64,000 bases of DNA, taken from positions 160,165,465 to 160,229,464 of the forward strand of contig CP136068.1 of NCBI GenBank assembly GCA_032622095.1, written 5' to 3'. The translations under genes and the position numbers were made by a program. This document shows, piece after piece, positions 21,372 to 34,439 of the stretch (position 1 is the first letter of the stretch; each line of letters starts with the position of its first letter). Under the pieces are notes generated by a model. That model had not been told where the DNA came from. It saw only the letters and a list, made by a program, of their open reading frames with translations, and searched no databases. The stretch comes from Siphonodentalium dalli (Eukaryota > Mollusca > Scaphopoda > Gadilida > Siphonodentaliidae).

Positions 21372-23811
21372 GTGTCGGACCGTTGTACTCCGATGGGCCC
21401 ATACTGTTTCATCAGTTGTAGTGTGAATCTCCGTACAGTTGTACTGTAAAGTTGTTCAGTTGTACTGTGAATACGCCCTCTCAAAGTTAAAAATGCGCGT
21501 GTTTCCAAGTTCATGTCGTCAAAATTCAACAATATATTTATCGGCGACCAAATGATATGTGGCAGTGACTCCATAGAGTATGACTGAATCTGACTCTGCT
21601 GATATTTATTATTTATTATTAATTGTTTGTATTCAGTGCAATGATCCGATATTCATTATGTGCAATGCACAGATCCGTCTTGTCTTGCGTCCGTAATTAC
21701 GTTGATTTCATTAGCCGTTATTTGTATCAGTCTCGAATGTCTTTCTGCATGTCATCGCCACGCTGAAGACACAATTGTGTTTGGGGGGGTGTGATCTATA
21801 AAGTTGTGGACTAATGTTAAAACTGTCTGAATTCGGTTCCTGTACGAACGGACAAGATCCAAATCTGCGAAAACCGTCATTGAAAATATTTTCCACTAAA
21901 TTGTGACAACTGGGTTGTCTTCGATGTGCCATTTCGAGCTGTCGGCTATGACTTGTCTCCATTCGTTTCAGTGTTCATGTTGAAATTGACAGTGCTGTCA
22001 AAACACAGATACATTTACTGACACAACATGATACAGGTACACGTGCTAGAGTAATGCACATGAGCTTCGATGTCAACCACAAGTGATAATAATAACAACA
22101 ACAACAACATACTGTAGCAGCTATTACTAGTATAATGTTGACAGTGTTGCCACTAACCATTCAATCCAGTCGATAGTGTTCTGATAGTTTTGAAGTACAT
22201 ACATGTACATCTACTCAAGATGATATACTGTACGCACCAGAGTAATTCACAAGAGCTTCGATGTCAACAACAACAACAATGACACGGTAATGAACTGATG
22301 CCGCGCAGTGATGGATGATCACATATATATACAATTACAACTTACGAGTACAACTATTATACAATTACACGGACCGATTCATCGCCATGTTCGTCAATTT
22401 CCATTAAAACGTGTGGATATGAGACATTGTTGCCATCCGCCATGTTATTATTACGACAATTTAAGGACCGGGAGTCCATTATTGGTTGGATGTTCTTATC
22501 AAACTATTTTTGGCTGACTCACTGAGATGGGTACTAAGTGTTGTTATACTAGTATAACACAGTTTGATGTACCACGCTATCAAATTTCATCGAAACATGT
22601 GGGACTATATAGAAGAACGTTGTCGCTAAATCATCACGCATAGTTATTACGGGCTTTGCTGTTGTCTTGAAGGTTTCAATCCCAACTAACTGAAATATTG
22701 TCGTGATGTACACATTCACCTGTTAAAACAAAAACTGTGTTTCCAAGTGACTGGACAATGTCACGCCTTAAATGTTTCTAAAATGTTTGCCATTAAGATG
22801 TTTTACTTTTACAGATACATACATTTGAGTTTTAACACGGATATGTACGAACAGGGGCAATAGCTGTTTTAAGCAATACATTTGTGCCACAGCTATTGTT
22901 GAGCCTTTGAAAATCACCACTATAGCCCATTCCACTGGAACAACAGAATAAGAAGTACAGGACTGGTATTGCTGACTACGTAAGAATGAACAATTTCGGT
23001 TGGAATTGCATCCGACTCTGATTGGGTCTGATTGGCCTGTGCAGACTCGTTTGATGTCTGCGTGTACAGGTTACAGCTGGACTTTGACCGACATACCGAA
23101 ACCCGATGGCAACTGAAACACCGGTTGATTTATTTCACAATAGCGATTCTTGAATCAACACCCCAGCCTGTACTCCTGAAAACCCGCACATTATCTGCTC
23201 ATAAGACAACATGTTTTAGGTCAATTATATGCTTACAATCGCATCATTTTGAGTCGATAATGTGCTGAAATAAGCGTGTTTAGCCACATTATCGACTCAT
23301 AATGAGGCAATTATAAACAAATTATGTGCGCACAATGACACAAATAAGCCAACTCACGACTGTTCAGGTGTTCGCACTGTGGCCTGCAACGTAAAACGAA
23401 ATTACGGATATGACTCCACTGTCTTCTATTTTAGAATCAAATGATCACATTATGTACCTATTTCACATTATAGGTCTATTGTGTGCGTATTTGGCGAGGA
23501 TATGTTGAACACCAATAACTTTGCCACATGCCGTTGGGTATTGTTATCCAGAGGCGTCACAGTAAACACTATACTTTCCTCCCGGTTTCGAATCCACCTG
23601 ACTTCGCGATAGAAACCAGATGAAACAGCGGACTCCGTAGTTCAGAACGTCCATCGAACATGCTGAGCCGCGGATTTCAATTTTTCTCTTCAGAAATTGC
23701 CGCAGTTGATCGAGGATGTAGGTTCCGCTATCGTGTTCACGGTTCAGATTACTTCGCATGGATCCAGGTAGTTTGTTAATAATAAAGGATGAGCGCGCCC
23801 TATGATCGTCT

Positions 23812-23838
23812 CCATATATAAGAGAATGCATTGGCACA
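23812..23838. repeat. Half of the 69-bp hairpin module (copy 1)
   Basis: CATATATAAGAGAATGCATT followed by GGCACAGGG matches only the right arm of the hairpin module and its flank; the left arm is missing. The same remnant is at about 31551-31577 in the second duplication copy. Confidence 0.8.
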
Positions 23839-24581
23839 GGGTATATGGGTTGATACAAAAATCGGACCTGGCACTGAAGCGGCCGAATTCTGGTCCCTGG
23901 TCTAGACCACCCTAATAATCACGGTGTTCCATGTCTGGACCTGGTCTCGCGAAACCACCTGGTCTCGATTAGATTAGGCGGATTATTGTTCAATCAACGA
24001 CGATCGGTGTATCGACGGACAAAGGCACGCTTGGTGCCCGAACAATATGATTGCGTTCACGTCGCGAATAGTTGAGCATTAATGTAACGGGTTATCACCG
24101 AACACGTGCGGTGTGTCGTCTTTACAGGCATGTGATTAGAGTGTCTCCATGTGGATGGTGGGGGTATTGTCCATATTTCCAATCCGCTCCATCCTAAGTT
24201 GGGGTGGGGGGGGGTGAGGCACCCAAGTTCCCATGTCGCCACGACCCTACCTTTATGTTTATTTATTATGATAACCTATTTTGATGTCAGCGGTTTGAGT
24301 AAATGTTTTAGTTGAGTAAAAAAAAACTTGTTTCACGGCCGATGGAACCACCCATGGCCTATACGTGGCTATACATTGTTTATACCACCTCTCCATGCAC
24401 CGAATAATCATTCTCAGAGACCGCCCTTTTAAATCTCGACCCAAACATATATTGGGCTAAAAACAATTGCGCCCATCATTTCAGTTGCCATCATTCCAAT
24501 TTCCAAGAATCCAAATGGTAAGACATTATTGGAACAACGACGATTAACAAAATATACGTTAAAATAAGAATTTCGATTCCG

Positions 24582-24682
24582 GTCACCCTCCCTATGACGG
24601 GGTTCGAACCAGCTTCGTCAGCGCGGACGGCATGTGACGGTGTAATCCACCTGGCACTCTACCGACTGAACCACCGGGCCCC
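24582..24682 (-). mobile_element. tRNA-derived SINE head (copy 1)
   Basis: On the minus strand a GGGCCCGGTGGTTCAGTCGG start gives a good pol III A box (TGGTTCAGTCGGTAGAGTG). About 45 nt later comes a perfect B box (GGTTCGAACCC). The tRNA fold is degraded (the arms do not pair properly), so this is a SINE promoter region rather than a functional tRNA. Downstream on the same strand is an unrelated body of unknown length. Confidence 0.7.
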
Positions 24683-24769
24683 CGAGATTTCTAGGAATAC
24701 AAGATAGTAAACTCCATTCTTGTATTTATTTTTCAGCAAATGCGTTTAATAAAAGAATCATAAATTTAT

Positions 24770-24950
24770 ATATTTTGATTTTTTGTCTTCTATTTTTGTT
24801 TTGTTTTTCATTTTATTTTAATGTTTTGAAAAAAAAAATTCTTTTGTTTTTTTGTTTGTTTTGTTTTGTTTTTGTAAAAAAAAATTCTGGTTCTGTTTTT
24901 TGTTTGTAATTTTTTTTCGTCTTTCCTGTTTTTTTTTTTGCTTTACGTTT
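24770..24950. repeat. T-rich tract
   Basis: Runs of TTTTTGTTTTGTTTT with short A tracts, lying 5' of the SINE on its own strand. Run lengths differ between the two duplication copies (compare about 32512-32690), as expected for slippage. Confidence 0.8.
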
Positions 24951-26544
24951 AAAATAAAATTACTTAAAACATCAGTATTAATCTTGTTCAAAATACTGAA
25001 ATAATCTACGTGAATGGGCGGAACGAGTAATCCCCAATAAGAAGCATTCCAACGTCAATTTTATGAATACGCCGGGAAAGCCCCGCATCCCGCCCATGCG
25101 ATGTAAGACGAAAATGAAAATCCGATGTGCCATTCACTGTTATGCCGGGTCGCCCATGCTCATTCACAGCAAATCGCCGGGGTACACGCACGCATGATTG
25201 TTACAGTTATGATAGGTGACATTATATAAAACACAGTTACACTAGATCATTTCTAATGTCCAGTTAAAAGCCAGCTTGTGATTGCTCAAACTATTCACCA
25301 TCGTGCGAATGACTGGCTTACTAATAATACGGATTGTATTAAATCTTGTCCAGTTCATATATAATTATAATCTTTACTCTACACGACATACACATATAAC
25401 ACAATTAAAATTTGGTTAACATAAAGATAAATGCTTCCAAAAAATACTTATGTTTCTGTTACCAGAACGTGTACGTTACCACATGGTTCGAATTATGAAC
25501 AGACCGACAAAGGCTTGAATGACAATAAGAAGGCAAACCTTGGTTTACGTAAACCTGAGTTTCAAAACGTCGAGAATACGGACCAGTGCTGACCAATAAT
25601 CCCAGCTTACTCGCCGCGAAGCTGGGTAACACATCGCGATCACCGTGGTTTCGGCCTGGTCTAGACTATAGTTTACATGAAACCCTGGTCTAGACCAGGG
25701 ACCAAATTCGGCAGATGGGGTTAAACCAGGTCTATGTAAACCTCGACGCCGGATTATTCGTATCCGGTATATACCTGGTTTTCGGAAACCTCTAAATTTA
25801 TGACACTGTTCGACAGCGAATTCCGTTGTTTAAACCCGAGACCGCCGGTATAAGTGACGCATTTGTCATCTCATGTTTAACAGGTCTGGCAATTCCGAAA
25901 TGTAGCTACAATATATATCTGTTGCTATTGTAGCTACACTTGACAATCGTAAAACAATATTTTACCAATTTGCATTGCAAACAAGCATTGCTTCGAGCTG
26001 TTGCAACTGAGGGTGAGGGGTATTATGTTGCTACAACTTATGAAACCACTGCCGATGACATTTCGGTTGCACCAGCTTGCGAAATATCCGAGAAGCGTAG
26101 GAAAGCACACGCATCTGTTTAGAAATTGGTTGTGCTATGTGATATGGGACTCAGATCCATCCATATATGATTTATTCTTCTGTTTAGGTACAGTTGTCAG
26201 GAAAAAGTAACAATGTTGGAATATTTTGTTAATTATACATGAAAATGGCAAACAATATGTATTTATTAAGAGTATAACCAAGTCATGTTCTTGTATAGTT
26301 TAATGATTGTTTGTTGGATTGCGTTATCTCTTTTCAACCAGATCCATCCACCATCAATGGTCAGATGTAGCTTCAATAGATACATACGGCTAGTGTGGCT
26401 ATAATTGGGCATTGCCAGACATGTTAAACATGGTACAACCAGGCCCACGATTTAGCACTGGTGTCTCTATATCGTCGAGATAAACAATCCTAGTTGGACA
26501 GCCGCGTTCCATCGACAGCGAAAATCGATAATTACGATAACGAG

Positions 26545-29111
26545 GATATACTATGGACTGTGCGGGGTGTGGACTGTGCGGGGTGTGGACTGTGCGGTAT
26601 GAGGACCATGCTGGGTGTGGACTGTTCGGGATGTGGAATGTGAGTGATGTGGACTGTGTGGGATGTGGACTGTGCGGAATGTAGACTGTACGGGATGTGG
26701 ACTGTGCTGGATATGGACTGTGCGGGGTGTGAACTGTGGGGTGTGGACTGTGGGGTGTGGACTGTGCGGGTGTGGAATGTGCGAGGTGTGGACTATGAGG
26801 GATGTAGACTGCGGGGTGTGGACTGTGCGGGATGTGGACTGTAAGGGATGTGGACTGTACGGGATGTGGACTGTGGGGGTGTGGACTGTGCGAGGTGTGG
26901 ACTTTACGGGGTGTGGACTGTGTGGGATGTGGACTGTACGGGATGTAGACTGTGGGGATGTAGACTGTACGGGATCTGGACTGTGTGGGATGTGGACTGT
27001 GCGGTATGTAGACTGTGGGGATGTAGACTGTACGGGATGTAGACTGTACGGGATGTAGACTATGCGGGATGTGGACTGTGCGGGATGTGGACTGTGGTGG
27101 ATGTGGACCGTGCGGGTGTAGACTGAGCGGGGTGTGGACCGTGCTGGATGTGGACCGTGCGGGTGTGCACTGTGGGGGTGTGGAATGTGGGGTGTGGACT
27201 GTGCGGGGTGTGGATTGTGCGAGGTGTGGACTGTGAGGGATGTAGACTGTGCGGTGTGTGGACTATGTGGGATGTGGACTGTAAGGGATGTGGACTGTGT
27301 GGGATGTGGAATGTGATCGATGTGGACTGTACGGGATGTGGACCGTGCGGGATGTGGACTGGATGTAGACTGTGCGGATGTGGAATGTGTGGGATGTGGA
27401 ATGTGATCGATGTGGACTGTACGGGATGTGGACTGTTGGGGTGTGGACTGTGCGGGATGTGGACTTTACGGGGTGTGTACTGTGTGGGATGTGGACTGTG
27501 CGGGATGTAGACTGTACGGGATGTGGACTGTGTGGGATGTGGACTGTGCGGGATGTAGACTGTGTGGGGTGTGGACTGTGTGGGATGTGGACTGTGCGGG
27601 ATGTAGAATGTGGGGAAGTAGAATGTGAGGGTTGTAGACTGTACGGGATGTAGACTGTGCGGGATGTGGACTGTGCGGGATGTGGACTGTGAGGGATGTA
27701 AACTGTGCGGATGTGGACTTTACGGAATGTGGACTGTGTGGGATATGGACTGTGTGGGTGTAGACTGTGAGGGATGTGGTCTGTACGGGATGTGGACTGT
27801 GCTGGATGTGGACCGTGCGGGTGTAGTCTGAGCGGGTTGTGGACTGTGCGGATGTAGACTGAGCGGGGTGTTGACTGTGAGGGATGTGGACTGTGTCGGA
27901 TTTGGATTGTGCGGGGTGTGGACTGTGAGGGATGTGGACTGTGCGGGGTGTGGACTGTGCGGGGTGTGGACTGTGCGGGGTGTGGACTGTGCGGGATATG
28001 GAATGTGCGGGGCGTGGACTGTACGGGATGTGGACTGTGCTGGATGTGGACCGTGCGGGTGTAGTCTGAGCGGGATGTGGACTGTGCGGATGTAGACTGA
28101 GCGGGGTGTTGACTGTGAGGGATGTGGACTCTGTCGGATTTGGATTGTGCGGGGTGTGGACTGTGAGGAATGTGGACTGTGCGGTGTGTGGACTGTGTGG
28201 GGTGTGGACTGTGCGGGGTGTGGACAGTGCGGGATATGGAATGCGCGGGGCGTGGACTGTACGGGATGTGGACTCTGCGGAATGTTGAATGTACGGGGTT
28301 TGGACTGTGCGGGATTTGGACTGTGCGGGATGTGGAATATGCGGAGTGTGGACTGTGCGGGTGTAGACTTTGTGGGATGTGGACTGCACCGGGTGTGGCC
28401 AGTGCGGATGTGGAATGTGGGGGTGTGGAATGTGGAGGTATGGACTCTGATGGGTGTGGACTGTGCGTGGTTTTGGACTGTGCTGGGTGTGGACTGTTGT
28501 GGTGTGGCCTGTGCGGGATGTAGAATGTACGGGGTTTGAACTGCGCGGGATTTGGACTGAGCGGGGTGTGGACTGTGTGGGATGTGGACTGCTATGGGTG
28601 TGGACTGTGTGGGGTGTGTGTGTGGACTGTGGGGTGTGTATTGTGCGGGTGTGGACTGTGCGGGTGTGGACTGTGCGGGTGTGGACTGTGCGGGTGTGGA
28701 CTGTGCTGGGTGTGGACTGTGTGGGATGTGGACTGTGTGGGATGTGACTGTGCGGAGTGTGGAATGTGCGGGGTGTGGACTGTGTGGGGTGTGAAATGTG
28801 TGGGATTTGGACTGAGCGGGGTGTGGACTGTGGACTGCGGGGTGTAGATTCTGCGTGGTGTGGACTCTGCGGGATGTGGACTGTGAGGGATGTGGACTGT
28901 AAGGGATGTGGACTGTACGGGATGTGGTCTGTGAGGGGTGTAGACTGTGCGGGCTGTGGACTTTACGGGATGTGGACTGTGTGGGATGTGGAATGTGATC
29001 GATGTGGACTTTACGGGATGTGGACTGTGATGGGTGTGGGCTGTGCGGGGTGTGGACTGTGAGGGATGTAGACTGTGCGGATGTGGACTGTGTGGGGTGT
29101 GGACTATGCGG
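26545..29111. repeat. 16-bp G-rich minisatellite, array 1
   Basis: The unit is GTGTGGACTGTGCGGG with frequent variants (GATGTGGACTGTACGG and others), about 160 copies. Because 16 is not a multiple of 3 and the unit has no stop in several frames, long open frames appear on both strands: Cys/Trp/Asp-rich on +, His/Pro/Ser/Thr-rich on -. None has a start region, domain or base composition independent of the repeat, so none is called a gene. Confidence 0.97.
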
Positions 29112-32100
29112 GTGTCGGACCGTTGTACTCCGATGGGCCCATACTGTTTCATCAGTTGTAGTGTGAATCTCCGTACAGTTGTACTGTAAAGTTGTTCAGT
29201 TGTACTGTGAATACGCCCTCTCAAAGTTAAAAATGCGCGTGTTTCCAAGTTAATGTCGTCAAAATTCAACAATATATTTATCGGCGACCAAATGATATGT
29301 GGCAGTGACTCCATAGAGTATGACTGAATCTGACTCTGCTGATATTTATTATTTATTATTAATTGTTTGTATTCAGTGCAATGATCCGATATTCATTATG
29401 TGCAATGCACAGATCCGTCTTGTCTTGCGTCCGTAATTACGTTGATTTCATTAGCCGTTATTTGTATCAGTCTCGAATGTCTTTCTGCATGTCATCGCCA
29501 CGCTGAAGACACAATTGTGTTTGGGGGGGGTGTGATCTATAAAGTTGTGGACTAATGTTAAAACTGTCTGAATTCGGTTCCTGTACGAACGGACAAGATC
29601 CAAATCTGCGAAAACCGTCATTGAAAATATTTTCCACTAAATTGTGACAACTGGGTTGTCTTCGATGTGCCATTTCGAGCTGTCGGCTATGACTTGTCTC
29701 CATTCGTTTCAGTGTTCATGTTGAAATTGACAGTGCTGTCAAAACACAGATACATTTACTGACACAACATGATACAGGTACACGTGCTAGAGTAATGCAC
29801 ATGAGCTTCGATGTCAACCACAAGTGATAATAATAACAACAACAACAACATACTGTAGCAGCTATTACTAGTATAATGTTGACAGTGTTGCCACTAACCA
29901 TTCAATCCAGTCGATAGTGTTCTGATAGTTTTGAAGTACATACATGTACATCTACTCAAGATGATATACTGTACGCACCAGAGTAATTCACAAGAGCTTC
30001 GATGTCAACAACAACAACAATGACACGGTAATGAACTGATGCCGCGCAGTGATGGATGATCACATATATATACAATTACAACTTACGAGTACAACTATTA
30101 TACAATTACACGGACCGATTCATCGCCATGTTCGTCAATTTCCATTAAAACGTGTGGATATGAGACATTGTTTCCATCCGCCATGTTATTATTACGACAA
30201 TTTAAGGACCGGGAGTCCATTATTGGTTGGATGTTCTTATCAAACTATTTTTGGCTGACTCACTGAGATGGGTACTAAGTGTTGTTATACTAGTATAACA
30301 CAGTTTGATGTACCACGCTATCAAATTTCATCGAAACATGTGGGACTATATAGAAGAACGTTGTCGCTAAATCATCACGCATAGTTATTACGGGCTTTGC
30401 TGTTGTCTTGAAGGTTTCAATCCCAACTAACTGAAATATTGTCGTGATGTACACATTCACCTGTTAAAACAAAAACTGTGTTTCCAAGTGACTGGACAAT
30501 GTCACGCCTTAAATGTTTCTAAAATGTTTGCCATTAAGATGTTTTACTTTTACAGATACATACATTTGAGTTTTAACACGGATATGTACGAACAGGGGCA
30601 ATAGCTGTTTTAAGCAATACATTTGTGCCACAGCTATTGTTGAGCCTTTGAAAATCACCACTATAGCCCATTCCACTGGAACAACAGAATAAGAAGTACA
30701 GGACTGGTATTGCTGACTACGTAAGAATGAACAATTTCGGTTGGAATTGCATCCGACTCTGATTGGGTCTGATTGGCCTGTGCAGACTCGTTTGATGTCT
30801 GCGTGTACAGGTTACAGCTGGACTTTGACCGACATACCGAAACCCGATGGCAACTGAAACACCGGTTGATTTATTTCACAATAGCGATTCTTGAATCAAC
30901 ACCCCAGCCTGTTCTCCTGAAAACCCGCACATTATCTGCTCATAAGACAACATGTTTTAGGTCAATTATATGCTTACAATCGCATCATTTTGAGTCGATA
31001 ATGTGCTGAAATAAGCGTGTTTAGCCACATTATCGACTCATAATGAGGCAATTATAAACAAATTATGTGCGCACAATGACACAAATAAGCCAACTCACGA
31101 CTGTTCAGGTGTTCGCACTGTGGCCTGCAACGTAAAACGAAATTACGGATATGACTCCACTGTCTTCTATTTTAGAATCAAATGATCACATTATGTACCT
31201 ATTTCACATTATAGGTCTATTGTGTGCGTATTTGGCGAGGATATGTTGAACACCAATAACTTTGCCACATGCCGTTGGGTATTGTTATCCAGAGGCGTCA
31301 CAGTAAACACTATACTTTCCTCCCGGTTTCGAATCCACCTGACTTCGCGATAGAAACCAGATGAAACAGCGGACTCCGTAGTTCAGAACGTCGATCGAAC
31401 ATGCTGAGCCGCGGATTTCAATTTTTCTCTTCAGAAATTGCCGCAGTTGATCGAGGATGTAGGTTCCGCTATCGTGTTCACGGTTCAGATTACTTCGCAT
31501 GGATCCAGGTAGTTTGTTAATAATAAAGGATGAGCGCGCCCTATGATCGTCTCCATATATAAGAGAATGCATTGGCACAGGGTATATGGGTTGATACAAA
31601 AATCGGACCTGGCACTGAAGCGGCCGAATTCTGGTCCCTGGTCTAGACCACCCTAATAATCACGGTGTTCCATGTCTGGACCTGGTCTCGCGAAACCACC
31701 TGGTCTCGATTAGATTAGGCGGATTATTGTTCAATCAACGACGATCGGTGTATCGACGGACAAAGGCACGCTTGGTGCTCGAACAATATGATTGCGTTCA
31801 CGTCGCGAATAGTTGAGCATTAATGTAACGGGTTATCACCGAACACGTGCGGTGTGTCGTCTTTACAGGCATGTGATTAGAGTGTCTCCATGTGGATGGT
31901 GGGGGTGTTGTCCATATTTCCAATCCGCTCCATCCTAAGTTGGGGTGGGGGGGGGGGGGTGAGGCACCCAAGTTCCCATGTCGCCACGACCCTACCTTTA
32001 TGTTTATTTATTATGATAACCTATTTTGATGTCAGCGGTTTGAGTAAATGTTTTAGTTGAGTAAAAAAAAACTTGTTTCACGGCCGATGGAACCACCCAT

Positions 32101-32324
32101 GGCCTATACGTGGCTATACATTGTTTATACCACCTCCCCATGCACCGAATAATCATTCTCAGAGACCGCCCTTTTAAATCTCGACCCAAACATATATTGG
32201 GCTAAAACAATTGCGCCCATCATTTCAGTTGCCATCATTCCAATTTCCAAGAATCCAAATGGTAAGACATTATTGGAACAACGACGATTAACAAAATATA
32301 CGTTAAAATAAGAATTTCGATTCC

Positions 32325-32425
32325 GGTCACCCTCCCTATGACGGGGTTCGAACCAGCTTCGTCAGCGCGGACGGCATGTGACGGTGTAATCCACCTGGCA
32401 CTCTACCGACTGAACCAACGGGCCC
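32325..32425 (-). mobile_element. tRNA-derived SINE head (copy 2)
   Basis: Same A and B box arrangement as at 24582-24682, duplicated with the segment. One change, ACCACC to ACCAAC on +, lies near the 5' end of the A box region. Confidence 0.7.
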
Positions 32426-33076
32426 CCGAGATTTCTAGGAATACAAGATAGTAAACTCCATTCTTGTATTTATTTTTCAGCAAATGCGTTTAATAAAAGA
32501 ATCCTAAATTTATATATTTTGATTTTTTGTCTTCTATTTTTGTTTTGTTTTTCATTTTATTTTAATGTTTTGAAAAAAAAAATTCTTTTGTTTTTTTTTG
32601 TTTGTTTTTTTTTGTTTTTGTAAAAAAAAATTCTGGTTCTGTTTTTTGTTTGTAATTTTTTTTCGTCTTTACTGTTTTTTTTTTTGCTTTACGTTTAAAA
32701 TAAAATTACTTAAAACATCAGTATTAATCTTGTTCAAAATACTGAAATAATCTACGTGAATGGGCGGAACGAGTAATCCCCAATAAGAAGCATTCCAACG
32801 TCAATTTTATGAATACGCCGGGAAAGCCCGGCATCCCGCCCATGCGATGTAAGACGAAAATGAAAATCCGATGTGCCATTCACTGTTATGCCGGGTCGCC
32901 CATGCTCATTCACAGCAAATCGCCGGGGTACACGCACGCATGATTGTTACAGTTATGATAGGTGACATTATATAAAACACAGTTACACTAGATCATTTCT
33001 AATGTCCAGTTAAAAGCCAGCTTGTGATTGCTCAAACTATTCACCATCGTGCGAATGACTGGCTTACTAATAATAC

Positions 33077-33233
33077 GTATTAGAGTTCTGCACCATAAAT
33101 ATATTCTCGAAACCAGACTTCGCTATTCTCGTCTCAGGTTCAAGTCTCGGTTTATACAAAAATCTCATACCAGGGGGGACTAGGTCTCAGTTGGAGACTA
33201 TTACCTATAACACACATACTTATGGATTGTATT
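33077..33233. other. 157-bp segment present only in duplication copy 2
   Basis: Inserted between AATAATAC and GGATTGTATT relative to 25330/25331. It contains a B-box-like GGTTCAAGTCT but no matching A box, and no terminal repeats. It is either an insertion into copy 2 or a deletion from copy 1. Confidence 0.8.
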
Positions 33234-34439
33234 AAATCTTGTCCAGTTCATATATAATTATAATCTTTACTCTACACGACATACACATATAACACAATTA
33301 AAATTTGGTTAACATAAAGATAAATGCTTCCAAAAAATACTTATGTTTCTGTTACCAGAACGTGTACGTTACCACATGGTTCGAATTATGAACAGACCGA
33401 CAAAGGCTTGAATGACAATAAGAAGGCAAACCTTGGTTTACGTAAACCTGAGTTTCAAAACGTCGAGAATACGGACCAGTGCTGACCAATAATCCCAGCT
33501 TACTCGCCGCGAAGCTGGGTAACACATCGCGATCACCGTGGTTTCGGCCTGGTCTAGACTATAGTTTACATGAAACCCTGGTCTAGACCAGGGACCAGAA
33601 TTCGGCAGATGGGGTTAAACCAGGTCTATGTAAACCTCGACGCCGGATTATTCGTATCCGGTATATACCTGGTTTTCGGAAACCTCTAAATTTATGACAC
33701 TGTTCGACAGCGAATTCCGTTGTTTAAACCCGAGACCGCCGGTATAAGTGACGCATTTGTCATCTCATGTTTAACAGGTCTGGCAATTCCGAAATGTAGC
33801 TACAATATATATCTGTTGCTATTGTAGCTACACTTGACAATCGTAAAACAATATTTTACCAATTTGCATTGCAAACAAGCATTGCTTCGAGCTGTTGCAA
33901 CTGAGGGTGAGGGGTATTATGTTGCTACAACTTATGAAACCACTGCCGATGACATTTCGGTTGCACCAGCTTGCGAAATATCCGAGAAGCGTAGGAAAGC
34001 ACATGCATCTGTTTAGAAATTGGTTGTGCTATGTGATATGGGACTCAGATCCATCCATATATGATTTATTCTTCTGTTTAGGTACAGTTGTCAGGAAAAA
34101 GTAACAATGTTGGAATATTTTGTTAATTATACATGAAAATGGCAAACAATATGTATTTATTAAGAGTATAACCAAGTCATGTTCTTGTATAGTTTAATGA
34201 TTGTTTGTTGGATTGCGTTATCTCTTTTCAACCAGATCCATCCACCATCAATGGTCAGATGTAGCTTCAATAGATACATACGGCTATTGTGGCTATAATT
34301 GGGCATTGCCAGACATGTTAAACATGGTACAACCAGGCCCACGATTTAGCACTGGTGTCTCTATATCGTCGAGCTAAACAATCCTAGTTGGACAGCCGCG
34401 TTCCATCGACAGCGAAAATCGATAATTACGATAACGAGG

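Larger units (their letters stand above)
23886..25718. mobile_element. Possible 1.8-kb inverted-repeat element around a SINE
   Basis: CCGAATTCTGGTCCCTGGTC plus TAGACC at about 23885-23910 is repeated in inverted form at about 25692-25718. Each copy contains CTGGTCTAGACCAG-type palindromic text. Further decayed similarity (CACGGTG, GGATTATT) continues outward. The same pair occurs in the second duplication copy (about 31626 and 33582-33608). The interior holds a SINE head and a T-rich tract; no transposase was recognised. Confidence 0.45.
21372..29111 (+). repeat. Segmental tandem duplication, copy 1 (7740 bp)
   Basis: The sequence from GGTGTCGGACCGTTG (21371) recurs at 29111 and stays colinear with only scattered single-base changes. 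Copy 1 consists of about 5.2 kb of unique-type sequence followed by 2.57 kb of 16-bp minisatellite. At the joint, minisatellite text (ACTATGCGGGTGT) passes straight into GTGTCGGACCG, sharing GGTGT with the left breakpoint. No host gene was recognised inside; its short frames are repeated in both copies. Confidence 0.95.

Noticed and set aside
21275-21574. 99-codon minus frame, repeated in part at 29.0-29.3 kb
   Set aside because: The repeat is explained by the segmental duplication; no domain and composition like the surrounding non-coding sequence.
24582-24682. Functional tRNA gene
   Set aside because: A and B boxes are good but acceptor, anticodon and T arms do not pair correctly; a SINE head fits better.
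27466-28389. 307-codon antisense frame, His/Pro/Ser/Thr-rich, and its twin at 35598-36521
   Set aside because: Entirely within the 16-bp minisatellite; sense and antisense frames are equally open, as the unit length predicts.
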